64,000 nucleotides of DNA from an uncultured Rhodospirillaceae bacterium (GCA_913043025.1 CAJWLM010000001.1:1-64000); one strand, 5' to 3'; shown: positions 52,754 through 62,871, numbered from the stretch's first letter. Notes: a model not told the origin generated them from the letters alone. Program-made: numbers and translations.

Positions 52754-54142
52754 ATGAATTCTGGGTCTAGCCTTAATTGTGATTTGGAGATTTCTTCGGA
52801 TGAGTTTGGGGCGCTTATGGAGGAGGTGGGACCTTTTGAATATTCACCGCATTTAGCCGTGGGGTGTTCTGGTGGCGCTGATAGCTTAGCGCTGGTTTTA
52901 TTGCTAGATAAATGGATCAAAGTTAATGGTGGGAGAGTAACTGCCTTAATAGTTGATCATGGTATCCGAGATGAGTCGCGCCATGAAGCAATTACAGTAA
53001 AAAGCTGGCTTGCAGAAAAAGGGCTAGAAAGTGAAATTTTGTGTGCAAATCTCACAAGGTCGACCCCATCGTTACAAAATGTCGCTCGGTCCGAACGATA
53101 TCGTCTGATGGGAGATTGGTGCAGGGAACGGGGCGTTTTACATCTCTGCATGGGTCATCAAAAAGAAGATCAGGCTGAAACCCTTATTCTCAACTTAATG
53201 CGTGGTAGTGGCATCGATGGTTTGGCAAGCATGGCTCCGGTCGTAGAGCGTGAGTCATGTCGAATATTGAGGCCATTATTGTCTGTTCCCAAATCTCGCC
53301 TCATCGCTTTTTTAAAGTCCGAAAGGCAAGCCTTTGTGAAGGACCCGTCAAACGAAGACAAGGCTTTCAAGCGAGTTCGTATTCGCGCTTTATTGCCCGA
53401 GCTTGCACGAGAGGGCGGCACTATTAAAAGATTGTCTAAGGTAGCAAAGCGCATGGCGGAAGCACGATCAGCATTAGAGGATGAGACAGCAGCCCTTATG
53501 GCGGAATCAGTTGTTGTATTCCCTGAAGGGTTTGCGCGGCTAAATCCTCAACCCATCTTGAAAAGTTCTCGCGAAGTAGCACTGAGAGCTTTGGGGCGTG
53601 TGTTGCGTACAATTGGCGGGAAATTGCACTCGCCTCGTGGCGATCAACTAATTAATTGTTACGAATCTCTGGTGCAGACTGAGAGAGTGGGAAGGAAGTT
53701 TTGTCGCACGCTTTGTGGTTGTCAAATGCGTGAACAAGATAATGCTATTTTTATATTTCGCGAAAAACCTCACAAAGCCGAAATTACTGAAATGGGTAAT
53801 AAATGGCTATGGGACGGTAGGTTTTTAATTTCAGGATCGCCTAATCAAATACCAAAAGTATTCCTGCCCGATCGTCAAAACCCGCCCAATTTCGGTGCTC
53901 GCGAAATAGAACGAATGCCTGTCCCTTTCTGGCAGGCATTGCCGTTATTCACAGGCCTTGACGGGAAGGTGTTAGTGCCCAATGTTGTAGGTATACCTTT
54001 ATCTAATGCTACATTGAAGGATGGCTTACCTGAAGTGACTTTTCAACCTCAGAGACCTCTCTCAGCCGCATCCTTTAAAACTGTTAGGAACATAGGTGGG
54101 GAACGTAATGAGGCGTTCGAGCGAAACAACACGTTACCGTGA
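52754..54142 (+). CDS. tilS: tRNA(Ile)-lysidine synthetase
   Basis: This 462-residue N-type ATP pyrophosphatase has the PP-loop SGGADS at residues 39-44, then LIVDHGIRDES, CMGHQKEDQAETLILNLMRG and FVKDPSNEDKAFKRVRIR. It changes C34 of tRNA-Ile(CAU) to lysidine so it reads AUA codons. This bears on the possible AUA start of rpsU in the same window. It lies three bases after cpoB and before ftsH, the standard alphaproteobacterial order. The C-terminal domain is degenerate. Confidence 0.93.
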   Translation: MNSGSSLNCDLEISSDEFGALMEEVGPFEYSPHLAVGCSGGADSLALVLLLDKWIKVNGGRVTALIVDHGIRDESRHEAITVKSWLAEKGLESEILCANLTRSTPSLQNVARSERYRLMGDWCRERGVLHLCMGHQKEDQAETLILNLMRGSGIDGLASMAPVVERESCRILRPLLSVPKSRLIAFLKSERQAFVKDPSNEDKAFKRVRIRALLPELAREGGTIKRLSKVAKRMAEARSALEDETAALMAESVVVFPEGFARLNPQPILKSSREVALRALGRVLRTIGGKLHSPRGDQLINCYESLVQTERVGRKFCRTLCGCQMREQDNAIFIFREKPHKAEITEMGNKWLWDGRFLISGSPNQIPKVFLPDRQNPPNFGAREIERMPVPFWQALPLFTGLDGKVLVPNVVGIPLSNATLKDGLPEVTFQPQRPLSAASFKTVRNIGGERNEAFERNNTLP

Positions 54143-54217
54143 CAAATGCGGATTGAGGTGGTATTAAAAAAGTTTGTTTGGGTTTCGTTATCGCGAGTGC
54201 TTTTAAATACTTAGGGA

Positions 54218-56128
54218 GTGAAGGCTCTGTTTGGTCGTAATGTAGCCCTTTGGGCTGTTATTTTAGTGGTTTTATTCGGTCTTTTTAACCTGTTCCAGCG
54301 TCCGCAAGGAGGGAGCACCATGACTGATGTCCCTTACTCTGCATTTCTCAGCGATGTTGAAAAAGGGCAGGTTTCAAAGGTCACCATCCAAGAAAATAAG
54401 ATAATTGGGACTTACAAAAATTCTAATGCATTGTTTACATCAATAGCTCCAGAAGACCCCGGTCTCATTAACAGGCTCATAAAAAACGGCGTTGTAGTGG
54501 AGGCAAAGCCACCTGAGGAGGGCATGCCTACGCTTTTTGCTGTTTTATTGAATTGGTTTCCAATGCTTCTCTTAATCGGGGTGTGGATCTTTTTCATGCG
54601 TCAAATGCAGTCCGGTGGTGGGCGTGCAATGGGTTTTGGAAAATCTAAAGCGCGCATGCTTACGGAGCGGAGCGGTCGGGTGACATTTGAAGATGTTGCT
54701 GGCATTGAAGAGGCTAAACAAGAATTAGAAGAAATAGTTGATTTTTTAAAAGACCCCCACAAATTTCAACGTTTGGGGGGTCGCATTCCAAAGGGTTTGC
54801 TCCTTGTTGGTCCTCCCGGGACTGGGAAAACGTTGCTTGCCCGAGCAATAGCCGGTGAAGCTAATGTTCCATTTTTTACGATTTCCGGTTCAGAATTTGT
54901 GGAAATGTTCGTAGGAGTTGGTGCATCGCGAGTTCGCGATATGTTTGAACAGGCTAAGAAAAATGCGCCGTGTTTGGTTTTTATCGACGAAATAGATGCA
55001 GTAGGGCGACATCGTGGTGCTGGTTTAGGCGGCGGGAACGATGAGCGGGAACAGACGTTAAATCAGCTTCTTGTCGAGATGGATGGATTTGAGGCGAACG
55101 AGGGCGTTATTTTGATCGCAGCGACAAACCGTCCGGATGTGTTAGATCCGGCTTTACTGAGGCCTGGGAGGTTCGACCGTCAGGTTGTTGTTCCAAACCC
55201 CGATATTCTAGGGAGGGAACGTATCCTTAAGGTCCACATGCGGAAAGTGCCATTGACTCCAGATGTAGATCCAAAAGTTATTGCGCGTGGAACTCCCGGA
55301 TTTTCCGGCGCAGATTTAGCTAATTTAGTGAATGAAGCCGCGCTTTTGGCCGCACGCAAAAATCGTCGAGCCGTCTCCATGTCACAGCTTGAGGAAGCGA
55401 AGGACAAGGTAATGATGGGTGCTGAGCGGCGGTCAATGGTAATGACCGAAGACGAAAAAAAGCTCACAGCTTATCACGAAGCAGGGCATGCCTTGGTCAT
55501 GTTGGAGGTTCCGGGCCACGATCCAGTTCACAAAGTAACCATTATCCCGCGTGGAAGGGCATTAGGGGTAACTATGTTCTTGCCTGAACGCGACAAGTTG
55601 AGCCAATCGATTTTGGAACTTAAAGCTAATTTGGCCAGTTTATTCGGTGGTCGTGTAGCTGAGGAGTTGATATTTGGTGAAGACATGATCACTACCGGGG
55701 CCTCTAACGACATACATCAAGCGACTTCTCTGGCGCGTCGGATGGTGACTGAGTTTGGATTTTCTGATGTACTCGGCCCGCTTAGGTACTCAGAGAATGA
55801 AGAGGAGGTTTTTCTTGGTCACTCGGTCACCCAACGGCAAAACATGTCCGACGAGACAGCAAGTATAATAGACAAGGAGGTGCGGAAGTTTGTGGAGGAA
55901 GGCGAGGCGACCGCTCGCAAAATTGTTTCAGAGAGGATCGGTGATCTTCATAATTTGGCTAACGCATTGTTAGAGTACGAAACTTTAACTGGTGACGAAA
56001 TTCCGGTTGCTTTGCGCGGAGACCCAATAGTGCGTGTAGACGACGAGCAATCCGTGGCTGATAATGTCCGCTCATCGGTCCCCAATACAGGAGGTGTTGG
56101 TCCTGCGCCCGAACCGCAGAATAGTTAA
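54218..56128 (+). CDS. ftsH: ATP-dependent zinc metalloprotease FtsH
   Basis: This 636-residue membrane protease has two N-terminal transmembrane helices ([16 protein letters not shown] and [17 protein letters not shown]). Walker A is GPPGTGKT, Walker B is [15 protein letters not shown], the second region of homology is [20 protein letters not shown], and the zinc site is AYHEAGHAL. It degrades membrane proteins and regulators such as RpoH and LpxC in other bacteria. The only usable start is GTG 54218, which overlaps its own AGGGAG; an in-frame stop lies two codons upstream. Confidence 0.97.
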   Translation: MKALFGRNVALWAVILVVLFGLFNLFQRPQGGSTMTDVPYSAFLSDVEKGQVSKVTIQENKIIGTYKNSNALFTSIAPEDPGLINRLIKNGVVVEAKPPEEGMPTLFAVLLNWFPMLLLIGVWIFFMRQMQSGGGRAMGFGKSKARMLTERSGRVTFEDVAGIEEAKQELEEIVDFLKDPHKFQRLGGRIPKGLLLVGPPGTGKTLLARAIAGEANVPFFTISGSEFVEMFVGVGASRVRDMFEQAKKNAPCLVFIDEIDAVGRHRGAGLGGGNDEREQTLNQLLVEMDGFEANEGVILIAATNRPDVLDPALLRPGRFDRQVVVPNPDILGRERILKVHMRKVPLTPDVDPKVIARGTPGFSGADLANLVNEAALLAARKNRRAVSMSQLEEAKDKVMMGAERRSMVMTEDEKKLTAYHEAGHALVMLEVPGHDPVHKVTIIPRGRALGVTMFLPERDKLSQSILELKANLASLFGGRVAEELIFGEDMITTGASNDIHQATSLARRMVTEFGFSDVLGPLRYSENEEEVFLGHSVTQRQNMSDETASIIDKEVRKFVEEGEATARKIVSERIGDLHNLANALLEYETLTGDEIPVALRGDPIVRVDDEQSVADNVRSSVPNTGGVGPAPEPQNS

Positions 56129-56154
56129 TAAACTGCAACAAAATGTGTTATAAT
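56125..56154 (+). promoter_or_regulatory. Candidate promoter of glmM
   Basis: TTAATA (56125-56130) and a perfect TATAAT (56149-56154) are spaced 18 bases, overlapping the ftsH stop codon region. A second weaker pair, TTGCTC (56161) and TAAAAA (56184), is spaced 17. Confidence 0.4.
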
Positions 56155-56229
56155 AGGTACTTGCTCCTCTCTCCGTGCTTCTCTAAAAATTTAGTGAAAT
56201 GAGCAGTTACTCACTTTTGGAAGAGGGGT

Positions 56230-57573
56230 ATGGGGCGTAGATTTTTCGGCACCGACGGCGTTCGCGGCGTTGCCAATAGCATGCCAATAACGCCTGAAAC
56301 GGTCCTGCAGCTTGCGATGGCAGCAGCTAGCCATGTTTGTTGTGGTAAAGGCAATCATTCGGCGGTGATTGGCAAAGATACTCGGTTGTCCGGGTATATG
56401 CTGGAGCCTTCGTTGACAGCAGGTTTTACATCGATGGGGGTGGACGTAACAATGGTGGGGCCAATGCCGACGCCAGCTGTTGCAATGTTGACTCGTTCCC
56501 TTCGTGCGGATATCGGAGTAGTCATTTCGGCATCGCATAATCCTCATCAGTATAATGGTATAAAACTGTTCGGCCCAGATGGTTACAAACTCTCGGACGA
56601 GGAGGAGCTTGCTATTGAAGCAGCCATGGGAGATAGCAGTAAAGGACTAGCGGCGCCTGAAGCGCTCGGTAGGGCACGTCGTCTTGATGATGCACCCGGA
56701 CGTTATATTGAATTCGTAAAGCAGACTTTTCCTAAAGGAAGTCGCCTTGATGGGCTAAAAATCGTGGTCGACTGCGCTCATGGCGCCGCTTACAAAGTTG
56801 CGCCCAGCGTTTTTTGGGAGCTGGGAGCCGATGTTATCCCGGTCGGTATATCGCCTGATGGCACCAACATCAATAAAGGGCTTGGGGCTACTGACCCAAC
56901 CTACATGTGTGATCGTGTTCAGGAAGAAAAAGCTGATATAGGCATTGCCTTAGACGGTGATGCAGACAGAGTTATCATTGCAGACGAGAAAGGTGTCATA
57001 CTTGATGGTGATCAAGTGATGGCAATTATAACAGAAAATTTGCAATCACAAGGGCGTTTGTGTGGTGATGGAATTGTAGCAACAGTGATGTCCAATCTTG
57101 GATTAGAAAGGTTTCTTGGCGAGTTGGGGCTCACTCTGACCCGAACGGCGGTTGGGGATAGATATGTTGTCGAGGAAATGCGGAAGCGAAACTTAAATGT
57201 TGGCGGAGAGCAATCAGGGCATATCATTCTCAGGGACTATGTTACGACCGGTGACGCGTTAATAGCTGCACTTCAGGTTCTGGCTGTGCTTGTAAGGAAA
57301 AATAAATCACTCAGCGATATAGGGCACGCATTCGAGCCGGTACCGCAGAAATTAGAAAATATTAAATTCAGTGGTACCCTCTCTCTGAATGATGAATTAG
57401 TGCAGAAAGCGATTAGAGATGGGAAAACCCAATTGGGCGGGGATGGTAGTTTGGTAATTCGTCCCTCGGGAACAGAACCTGTAGTTCGGGTTATGGCTCA
57501 AGGTGATAATGAGGAACTTATATGTAAGGTCGTAGATAGCTTGTCGGCGGCAATCAAAAAGGCGGCAGGCTAA
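56230..57573 (+). CDS. glmM: Phosphoglucosamine mutase
   Basis: This 447-residue phosphohexomutase makes glucosamine 1-phosphate for peptidoglycan and LPS. It begins [20 protein letters not shown]. The phosphoserine loop [18 protein letters not shown] gives Ser102, metal site [10 protein letters not shown] follows, then [20 protein letters not shown] and the phosphate-binding [25 protein letters not shown] precedes the ATG. The last base of its stop starts the thiD ATG (TAATG). Confidence 0.97.
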   Translation: MGRRFFGTDGVRGVANSMPITPETVLQLAMAAASHVCCGKGNHSAVIGKDTRLSGYMLEPSLTAGFTSMGVDVTMVGPMPTPAVAMLTRSLRADIGVVISASHNPHQYNGIKLFGPDGYKLSDEEELAIEAAMGDSSKGLAAPEALGRARRLDDAPGRYIEFVKQTFPKGSRLDGLKIVVDCAHGAAYKVAPSVFWELGADVIPVGISPDGTNINKGLGATDPTYMCDRVQEEKADIGIALDGDADRVIIADEKGVILDGDQVMAIITENLQSQGRLCGDGIVATVMSNLGLERFLGELGLTLTRTAVGDRYVVEEMRKRNLNVGGEQSGHIILRDYVTTGDALIAALQVLAVLVRKNKSLSDIGHAFEPVPQKLENIKFSGTLSLNDELVQKAIRDGKTQLGGDGSLVIRPSGTEPVVRVMAQGDNEELICKVVDSLSAAIKKAAG

Positions 57574-58391
57574 TGTCATTAAAAAAAGGGAGGGTGCTCG
57601 TTGTAGCTGGTTCAGACTCTAGTGGTGGGGCGGGGGTCCAGGCTGATATCAAAACTATTACGGCTCTCGGTGGGTATGCGGCAACAGCTATTACTGCTTT
57701 AACGGCTCAAAATACAACAGGGGTGGCAAGTGTTCAGCCGATAGAGCCTGCATTTGTTGCTCATCAAATGAAGGTCGTTTTAGAGGACATAGGTGCCGAT
57801 GTTTTGAAAACGGGCATGCTTCACTCGGCTCCGGTAATAGAAGCTGTAGCAGGGGTGTATCGAATGATGTCGGCGGGCATGGTCTACGTGCTCGACCCAG
57901 TAATGATTGCTAAAGGAGGACACAGATTGCTCGACATTAGCGCTGTTGACGCTTTAAAGCAGCGACTGCTTCCATTAGCAGATCTCGTCACACCCAACAT
58001 CCCGGAAGCGCAGGCGTTGACGGGCATACGTATTGAAGGGCCAGAACAAATGGAAGCAGCAGCAAAAAAAATACTAGATTTCGGGCCTGGTTCGGTGTTG
58101 CTCAAAGGTGGACATCTCAAGGGCTCTCAGCTTTATGATTTGCTTGTTACGTCACTCGGATCCGAATGGTTTGAAACACAGCGTATTGTTACTAAGCACA
58201 CGCATGGCACAGGTTGCACCTTAGCGTCGGCAATAGCCACCGGCCTTGCACAAGGATTGGTGCTAGATAAGGCCATATGTCGAGCTAGAGAATATGTTCT
58301 TAAAGCAATTCGGAATGCTCCTGGGTTTGGTGCAGGGCATGGTCCGCTAGGCCATACTCATACAGTATCAATATTTCCGCCAAAAAAATAA
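57573..58391 (+). CDS. thiD: Hydroxymethylpyrimidine/phosphomethylpyrimidine kinase
   Basis: This 272-residue ribokinase-family enzyme phosphorylates HMP and HMP-phosphate in thiamine synthesis. It shows VVAGSDSSGGAGVQADIKTI at the N-terminus, TALTAQNTTGV, LKTGMLHSAPV, YVLDPVMIAKGGHRLL, VTPNIPEAQALTG and HTHGTGCTLASAIA (anion hole and catalytic Cys region). It overlaps glmM by one base. Thiamine supply fits the several ThDP enzymes in this window, though linkage is by order only. It ends the long ruv-tol-ftsH-glmM block. Confidence 0.95.
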   Translation: MSLKKGRVLVVAGSDSSGGAGVQADIKTITALGGYAATAITALTAQNTTGVASVQPIEPAFVAHQMKVVLEDIGADVLKTGMLHSAPVIEAVAGVYRMMSAGMVYVLDPVMIAKGGHRLLDISAVDALKQRLLPLADLVTPNIPEAQALTGIRIEGPEQMEAAAKKILDFGPGSVLLKGGHLKGSQLYDLLVTSLGSEWFETQRIVTKHTHGTGCTLASAIATGLAQGLVLDKAICRAREYVLKAIRNAPGFGAGHGPLGHTHTVSIFPPKK

Positions 58392-58565
58392 CTTGGGCAC
58401 CAATGTTGGTCTTCTTTTAGGAGAAAGAATCAAGCAATTAGCCTTGTTATTTGCGCTATTAGCTGGTCATTATTTTTCCAATTACATTCTTTGTATTCTC
58501 GATATGTCTGAATTAATAAATGCGTCAAAATTAGAATGATTAGCTGTGATTTGAGGGTTTGGTGA

Positions 58566-59423
58566 TTGAGTAATAAAAAATCAAATCTTGGACTGGATTA
58601 CGAAAAAATTTTGAGGGTAATAAGTTGGATTGATGTTAACGATCCATCAAATATCCTTCCAAGCACTATAGAGCATGAGCTTGAGTTAGCTTCTGGTGAA
58701 TTAGAGATGATTTGTTATCGTTGGGGCGGAATAGACGTAGAACAATTTATTAAATCCTTTGAGCTTGAGTACGTGAAAATGCGGTTTTTGAAAAGTCGAA
58801 CCTGTTGCAATAAACTAAACGAAAGTTCATTAAGGCAGCCGCTTTTTCCAAGTAATCTAAGCATTAGATTTAAGACCGCCGTGCCTGGACGATTTGGATA
58901 TAAGGGGCAAGGACTTAATATTTTTTATGCTTGGCGCGAAAACTTATTTGGCAAATACCTTATTGCTGTAACCGATCAAGGTATCTGTGGATTAGCGTTT
59001 GAACTAGATGATGGTAGAGCCTCAACGGAAAGAACCCTTTTCGATTCTTGGAAAAGGGCTGTAATAACAGAGAGCCATGCTAAGACAGAACCGTATGCTA
59101 TTAGCCATCTTGATGCTTCCCACAAAACCAAGGTTCTGGCGATAGGGACTCGTTTTCAAATTAAAATATGGAAGGCATTACTCAAAGTGCCATTGGCGGC
59201 TGTTGTGAGTTATCAAAACCTTTCTTCTATAGCTGGTGAAAGCAGAGGTGCCCGTGCGGTTGGTGGCGCTCTGGCCAAAAACCAGATCTCTTGGCTAATC
59301 CCTTGCCATAGGGTCGTGAGCTCAAGCGGTGATATTTCTGGCTACCGCTGGGGGCTAAGGCGTAAACGTGCTATGCTCAGCTGGGAAGGCTTAAACGAGT
59401 GCCGGGTCGATTGGGGGGGGTGA
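58566..59423 (+). CDS. Ada/Ogt-type methylated-DNA-protein cysteine methyltransferase
   Basis: This 285-residue protein has a C-terminal O6-alkylguanine alkyltransferase domain: GTRFQIKIWKALLKVP, VSYQNLSSIAGESRGARAVG, and the acceptor Cys247 in LIPCHRVVSS. The N-terminal 90 residues (LEMICYRWGGIDVEQFIKSF) look like the AraC-type helix-turn-helix half of Ada, but without the zinc-binding first domain, so this is an AraC-Ogt form. It starts at TTG 58566. The end overlaps the convergent cysQ-like gene by 47 bases and contains a run of eight G just before the stop. Confidence 0.87.
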   Translation: MSNKKSNLGLDYEKILRVISWIDVNDPSNILPSTIEHELELASGELEMICYRWGGIDVEQFIKSFELEYVKMRFLKSRTCCNKLNESSLRQPLFPSNLSIRFKTAVPGRFGYKGQGLNIFYAWRENLFGKYLIAVTDQGICGLAFELDDGRASTERTLFDSWKRAVITESHAKTEPYAISHLDASHKTKVLAIGTRFQIKIWKALLKVPLAAVVSYQNLSSIAGESRGARAVGGALAKNQISWLIPCHRVVSSSGDISGYRWGLRRKRAMLSWEGLNECRVDWGG

Positions 59424-60186
59424 GTCCTCCCCATGCGATGAAGTTTGAATTACGGAAGTGCGTTTTTCGGTAAAGAAAAGCACTTCCGTCTACCTTGGTG
59501 ACCTGCCCGCCAGCTGCATCAAGTATTGCGTGGCCAGCGGCCGTGTCCCATTCACATGTTGGACCAAAGCGGGGATAAAGATCTGCATCACCCTTTGCGA
59601 CTACGCAAAATTTAAGTGAACTTCCTGCCTCAAGTGTTTGAACAACGTTGAAAGTAGCAAGAAAATCTTGCAGCTCGCGATTATTACCATGGTGTCGACT
59701 GCTTATAATACTTATGCCATCATCTTTTGGGACATTTACAGCAATCGGTACGACGATTTCATTTTCACGGCAAAATGCGCCATGCCCGGCGGCTCCCCAA
59801 TAGCTTGTTTTTAATGCTGGAGCACAAACAACTCCGAGTATTGGAGACTTAGTCTTAATCAGTGCAATATTTACAGTAAATTCGTCATTCCGCCTCACAA
59901 ATTCCTTTGTACCGTCAAGGGGATCTACAAGCCAATAGTAAGGGCTACTCAAAACAGGTGTTTTTCCATCAGCGACTTGCTCTTCGGCTACGACAGGCAA
60001 ATTAGGTGTTAATTTAGAAAGGCCCTCTAAAATTATTTTTTCAGCAACAATATCGGCCTCAGTTACGGGAGACTGATCACTTTTAATTTTCGTTTCAAAT
60101 TCTGTACGATAAACTGCCATAATTGCTTCACCCGCTTGATCAGCAAGTTTCACGATCTCGGACATCATTGAAAAATATTCTGTCAC
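59377..60186 (-). CDS. cysQ: CysQ-like 3'(2'),5'-bisphosphate nucleotidase
   Basis: This 269-residue member of the inositol-monophosphatase superfamily shows VVAEEQVADG (metal ligand), WLVDPLDGTKEFVRRNDEFT (core motif) and CEWDTAAGHAILDAAGGQV. CysQ removes the 3' phosphate from PAP formed in sulfate assimilation. Homology should end near NFIAWGG; the last 18 residues after the C8 tract are extra and may result from a changed homopolymer. GTG 60186 has GAGG upstream; in-frame ATGs at 60168 and 60165 are alternatives. Confidence 0.88.
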   Translation of the reverse strand: MTEYFSMMSEIVKLADQAGEAIMAVYRTEFETKIKSDQSPVTEADIVAEKIILEGLSKLTPNLPVVAEEQVADGKTPVLSSPYYWLVDPLDGTKEFVRRNDEFTVNIALIKTKSPILGVVCAPALKTSYWGAAGHGAFCRENEIVVPIAVNVPKDDGISIISSRHHGNNRELQDFLATFNVVQTLEAGSSLKFCVVAKGDADLYPRFGPTCEWDTAAGHAILDAAGGQVTKVDGSAFLYRKTHFRNSNFIAWGGLTPPNRPGTRLSLPS

Positions 60187-60337
60187 ATGGCCTCACACAA
60201 ACAATAAGACTAAAGTATGAAAAAAACTGGAGCACCTGATCACCACCAGAATTTACTCATATATTTGCAGAAAGTACAAAAGAGATTTTCATGAACGCTT
60301 CCACAAAAAAACTACTTAAATCACGTTTGTTGTTCAA

Positions 60338-60952
60338 ATGGACATAGAAAAACACCACCATCGATCGAAGGACTATTACGATCCTTTGTTGAGCAAACAT
60401 GGTGGGTCATATCGTGGGATGGGTTGGGTTAGCGATCACCTTCAGACCATTCGGTTTGAAGCAATGTATGCGATCGCCGACATTAGTAGCGCTTCAGTAC
60501 TTGATATAGGTTGCGGGGCCGCCGGGTTTCTTGATTGGCTCACTCAACGCGATTACACGGGTTGTTACACTGGCATTGACTTTCAGGAAAAGATGATTGA
60601 GCTGGCCCGAGCCCAGCATCCTGGGTCAAAGTTCCCAAAAGCCATGTTTGAGTGTAATGACTTTCTGAATGTGGCGAGGAAGTTTGGGGCGCAATATGTG
60701 TTTGCAAGTGGCATATTTCCGTTAGCTGATATGAGTCTTCTAAAGAGAACTGTGACTGAGATGTTTTACGTTGCAGAACAGGGAGTTGCTTTCAATTGCT
60801 TATCTTCTCTGTCTCCGCGCAAGCATCCAAAAAATTTCATGTTTGCTGATCCACTCGAGGTGGAAGCCTTTTGTAAGACACTAACTGCAAACGTCAAAAT
60901 GAGGCACGATTATCTTCCTCAAGACTTTACAGTTTATATTTATCACAACTAG
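60338..60952 (+). CDS. Class I SAM-dependent methyltransferase
   Basis: This 204-residue protein has the SAM motif I VLDIGCGAAGFLDWL at residues 54-68, then YTGIDFQEKMIELARAQHPG (motif post-I) and ECNDFLNVARKFGAQYVFAS. The substrate is unknown. The N-terminus (MDIEKHHHRSKDYYDPLLSK) is histidine-rich but otherwise plain. It lies 54 bases before the fused phosphatase gene in the same direction and is likely co-transcribed. It is divergent from the cysQ-like gene. Confidence 0.8.
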   Translation: MDIEKHHHRSKDYYDPLLSKHGGSYRGMGWVSDHLQTIRFEAMYAIADISSASVLDIGCGAAGFLDWLTQRDYTGCYTGIDFQEKMIELARAQHPGSKFPKAMFECNDFLNVARKFGAQYVFASGIFPLADMSLLKRTVTEMFYVAEQGVAFNCLSSLSPRKHPKNFMFADPLEVEAFCKTLTANVKMRHDYLPQDFTVYIYHN

Positions 60953-61006
60953 AAAAGAGCCCGTCCGAATAAAATTTCGCCAAATAGCTCAGTAATAAGA
61001 AAACCT

Positions 61007-62650
61007 ATGAAACCATTGAAGCTCGCAATCATAACTGACATTCATCATGGCCCCTCGCGCTATACAAAGAAAGGTGCTGAAGCATTGCGTCTATTGGAGA
61101 CTTTTGTAAAAGAGGTTTCTTGTGGGGATTTCGATGTAGTAGTGGATCTGGGTGACCGAATTACAAACGTGGATAAGAGGACAGATTGGGACCTTGCAAA
61201 TGAAGTTGCTGACACTTTTCGAAAAATCGACGTCCCTACACACCACTTATTAGGTAATCATGACTTACATTACTTGACGCCGAGGGAAAACGAGTCATTG
61301 CTCGGATCTGACCTTTCGAGCCACAGCAGAGATGTGAAGGGTAAGCACCTAATTTTCTGGAATATTAATTTGTCAAACACATACGCTGATAATGAAATCC
61401 CAAGTGACAGCGACCTTTCATGGCTCTATACCGATCTCAATCAAACTGATCTGCCAACAATAATTTTCACACACGTGCCCCTTGATAATGCATCCATGGT
61501 GGGAAACTTCTGGTTTCAAAATAACGTGAATGTGGCATCGTTAAAAAATACTGGCCATGCCCGCAAAATTATAGAGGCCTCGGGCAAAGTTATTCTGTGT
61601 GTTGCTGGTCATACTCATTGGAACAAATTGAGTAATATTGACGGCATTCACTATTTGAGCATTCAATCATTAAGCGAAAGTTTTACAACCGAAGGCATTG
61701 CTTCCGAGGCTTGGGCGGAACTGACAATAGATGGGGTGCTCCATTGTGTGGTTCATGGGAATGATAAGATGCTCCATGAAGTGGCAAGCAAGAAGATTCA
61801 CTCACATTGGATTTCACCAAGGCCGGCAGTTGTAAAATCTAAAAAAGAGATTGTTGCTGGCATTAACGAACCGATCAAGGGCCTCTTGATTGATATGGAC
61901 GGTGTGATTTACAGCGGGGAAGAAGCTATTCCTGGCTCGCCTGAGGCTATTCGTTTGATCCAGGAACGAGGTGTTAAAATCATATTTTTAACAAACAATG
62001 CTCGTCGGTCTCCTGATGGGTATGCTCGGAAACTCGAACAACTTGGGATAACGATAGAGCCAGAAAATATAATAACATCAGGAGTGGCAGTGGGAAATTT
62101 TGTCAGGCAGCTTGATGCTCCCCCAAAAGTTCATATCATTGGAAGTGCAGCATTGCGCAAATTAGTTCTTGCTGCAGGAGCATTGGAGAGTGATGAAGCG
62201 GAGTACGTGATCGCAGGGATTGATCTTGACCTCAGTATGGGAGATTTTACGATTGCTGTTCGGCACTTGATTAACGGAGCTAAGCTTCTAGCTACCAACA
62301 CCGATGCCATAATTCCCACCCAAGATGGCCCTGAGCCTGAAGCGGGCTCGGTAGTGGCTTTTTTAGAGGCTTCAAGCGGGCAGCAGGCGCGTAATTTTGG
62401 CAAGCCTCAGCAAGCAATTTTTGATTTGGCAATCGAGCGTGTAGGGGTTCCACGGGACTCAATAGTTATGATTGGTGACACTTTGGCGACAGATATTGCC
62501 GGTGCCACCAGTGCGGGTTTGCGCTCAATTCTCGTGGAATCTGGAAATCCTATTTCTGATTTTGAACAAGATATAATGCCTACAATGAGGATTGCTAATC
62601 TCGGACAAGCCTTACCTTTCATATTAAAAAATACAGAAAAAACCGAGTAA
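61007..62650 (+). CDS. Fusion of a metallophosphoesterase and a HAD-IIA (NagD-like) phosphatase
   Basis: This 547-residue protein has two phosphatase domains. Residues 1-255 are a calcineurin-type metallophosphoesterase: TDIHHG (Asp11, His13), DLGDR (47-51), LGNHD (82-86) and AGHTHW (200-205). Residues 289-547 are a HAD subfamily IIA phosphatase: LIDMDGVIYSG (nucleophile Asp296, Asp298), FLTNNARR (328-334), FGKPQ with Lys466, and IGDTLATDIAGA (Asp491, Asp496). Both active sites look intact. A short basic linker (RPAVVKSKKE) joins them. There is no signal peptide, so it is cytoplasmic. Substrates are unknown; HAD-IIA enzymes act on small phospho-compounds such as nucleotides or sugar phosphates. 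Confidence 0.87.
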   Translation: MKPLKLAIITDIHHGPSRYTKKGAEALRLLETFVKEVSCGDFDVVVDLGDRITNVDKRTDWDLANEVADTFRKIDVPTHHLLGNHDLHYLTPRENESLLGSDLSSHSRDVKGKHLIFWNINLSNTYADNEIPSDSDLSWLYTDLNQTDLPTIIFTHVPLDNASMVGNFWFQNNVNVASLKNTGHARKIIEASGKVILCVAGHTHWNKLSNIDGIHYLSIQSLSESFTTEGIASEAWAELTIDGVLHCVVHGNDKMLHEVASKKIHSHWISPRPAVVKSKKEIVAGINEPIKGLLIDMDGVIYSGEEAIPGSPEAIRLIQERGVKIIFLTNNARRSPDGYARKLEQLGITIEPENIITSGVAVGNFVRQLDAPPKVHIIGSAALRKLVLAAGALESDEAEYVIAGIDLDLSMGDFTIAVRHLINGAKLLATNTDAIIPTQDGPEPEAGSVVAFLEASSGQQARNFGKPQQAIFDLAIERVGVPRDSIVMIGDTLATDIAGATSAGLRSILVESGNPISDFEQDIMPTMRIANLGQALPFILKNTEKTE

Positions 62651-62834
62651 ACTTTTCAGTTTTTCAAAGATTTCGTCATTTTAGGAAAATTCACTTTCAC
62701 CACGAAAAATGGTTCTTATGCTTTTGGCGCGCCATTCCGTGTGTATTCTAGAGCTTAGAACTATCTTTCATAGGGCCAAAAGTGTAGCCGCGGAGCGTAA
62801 TGATTAATTTTTTATTTCTCTGGTGCTGAATTTT

Positions 62835-62871
62835 AAAAAATCCCCCCAGCTCGGGACATTGAGCTGGGGGG
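62835..62871 (-). terminator. Rho-independent terminator of nrdB
   Basis: On the minus strand CCCCCCAGCTC (62871-62861) pairs perfectly with GAGCTGGGGGG (62852-62842) over an eight-base loop, followed by ATTTTTTAAAA. This is a strong terminator about 45 bases beyond the nrdB stop. Confidence 0.92.
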
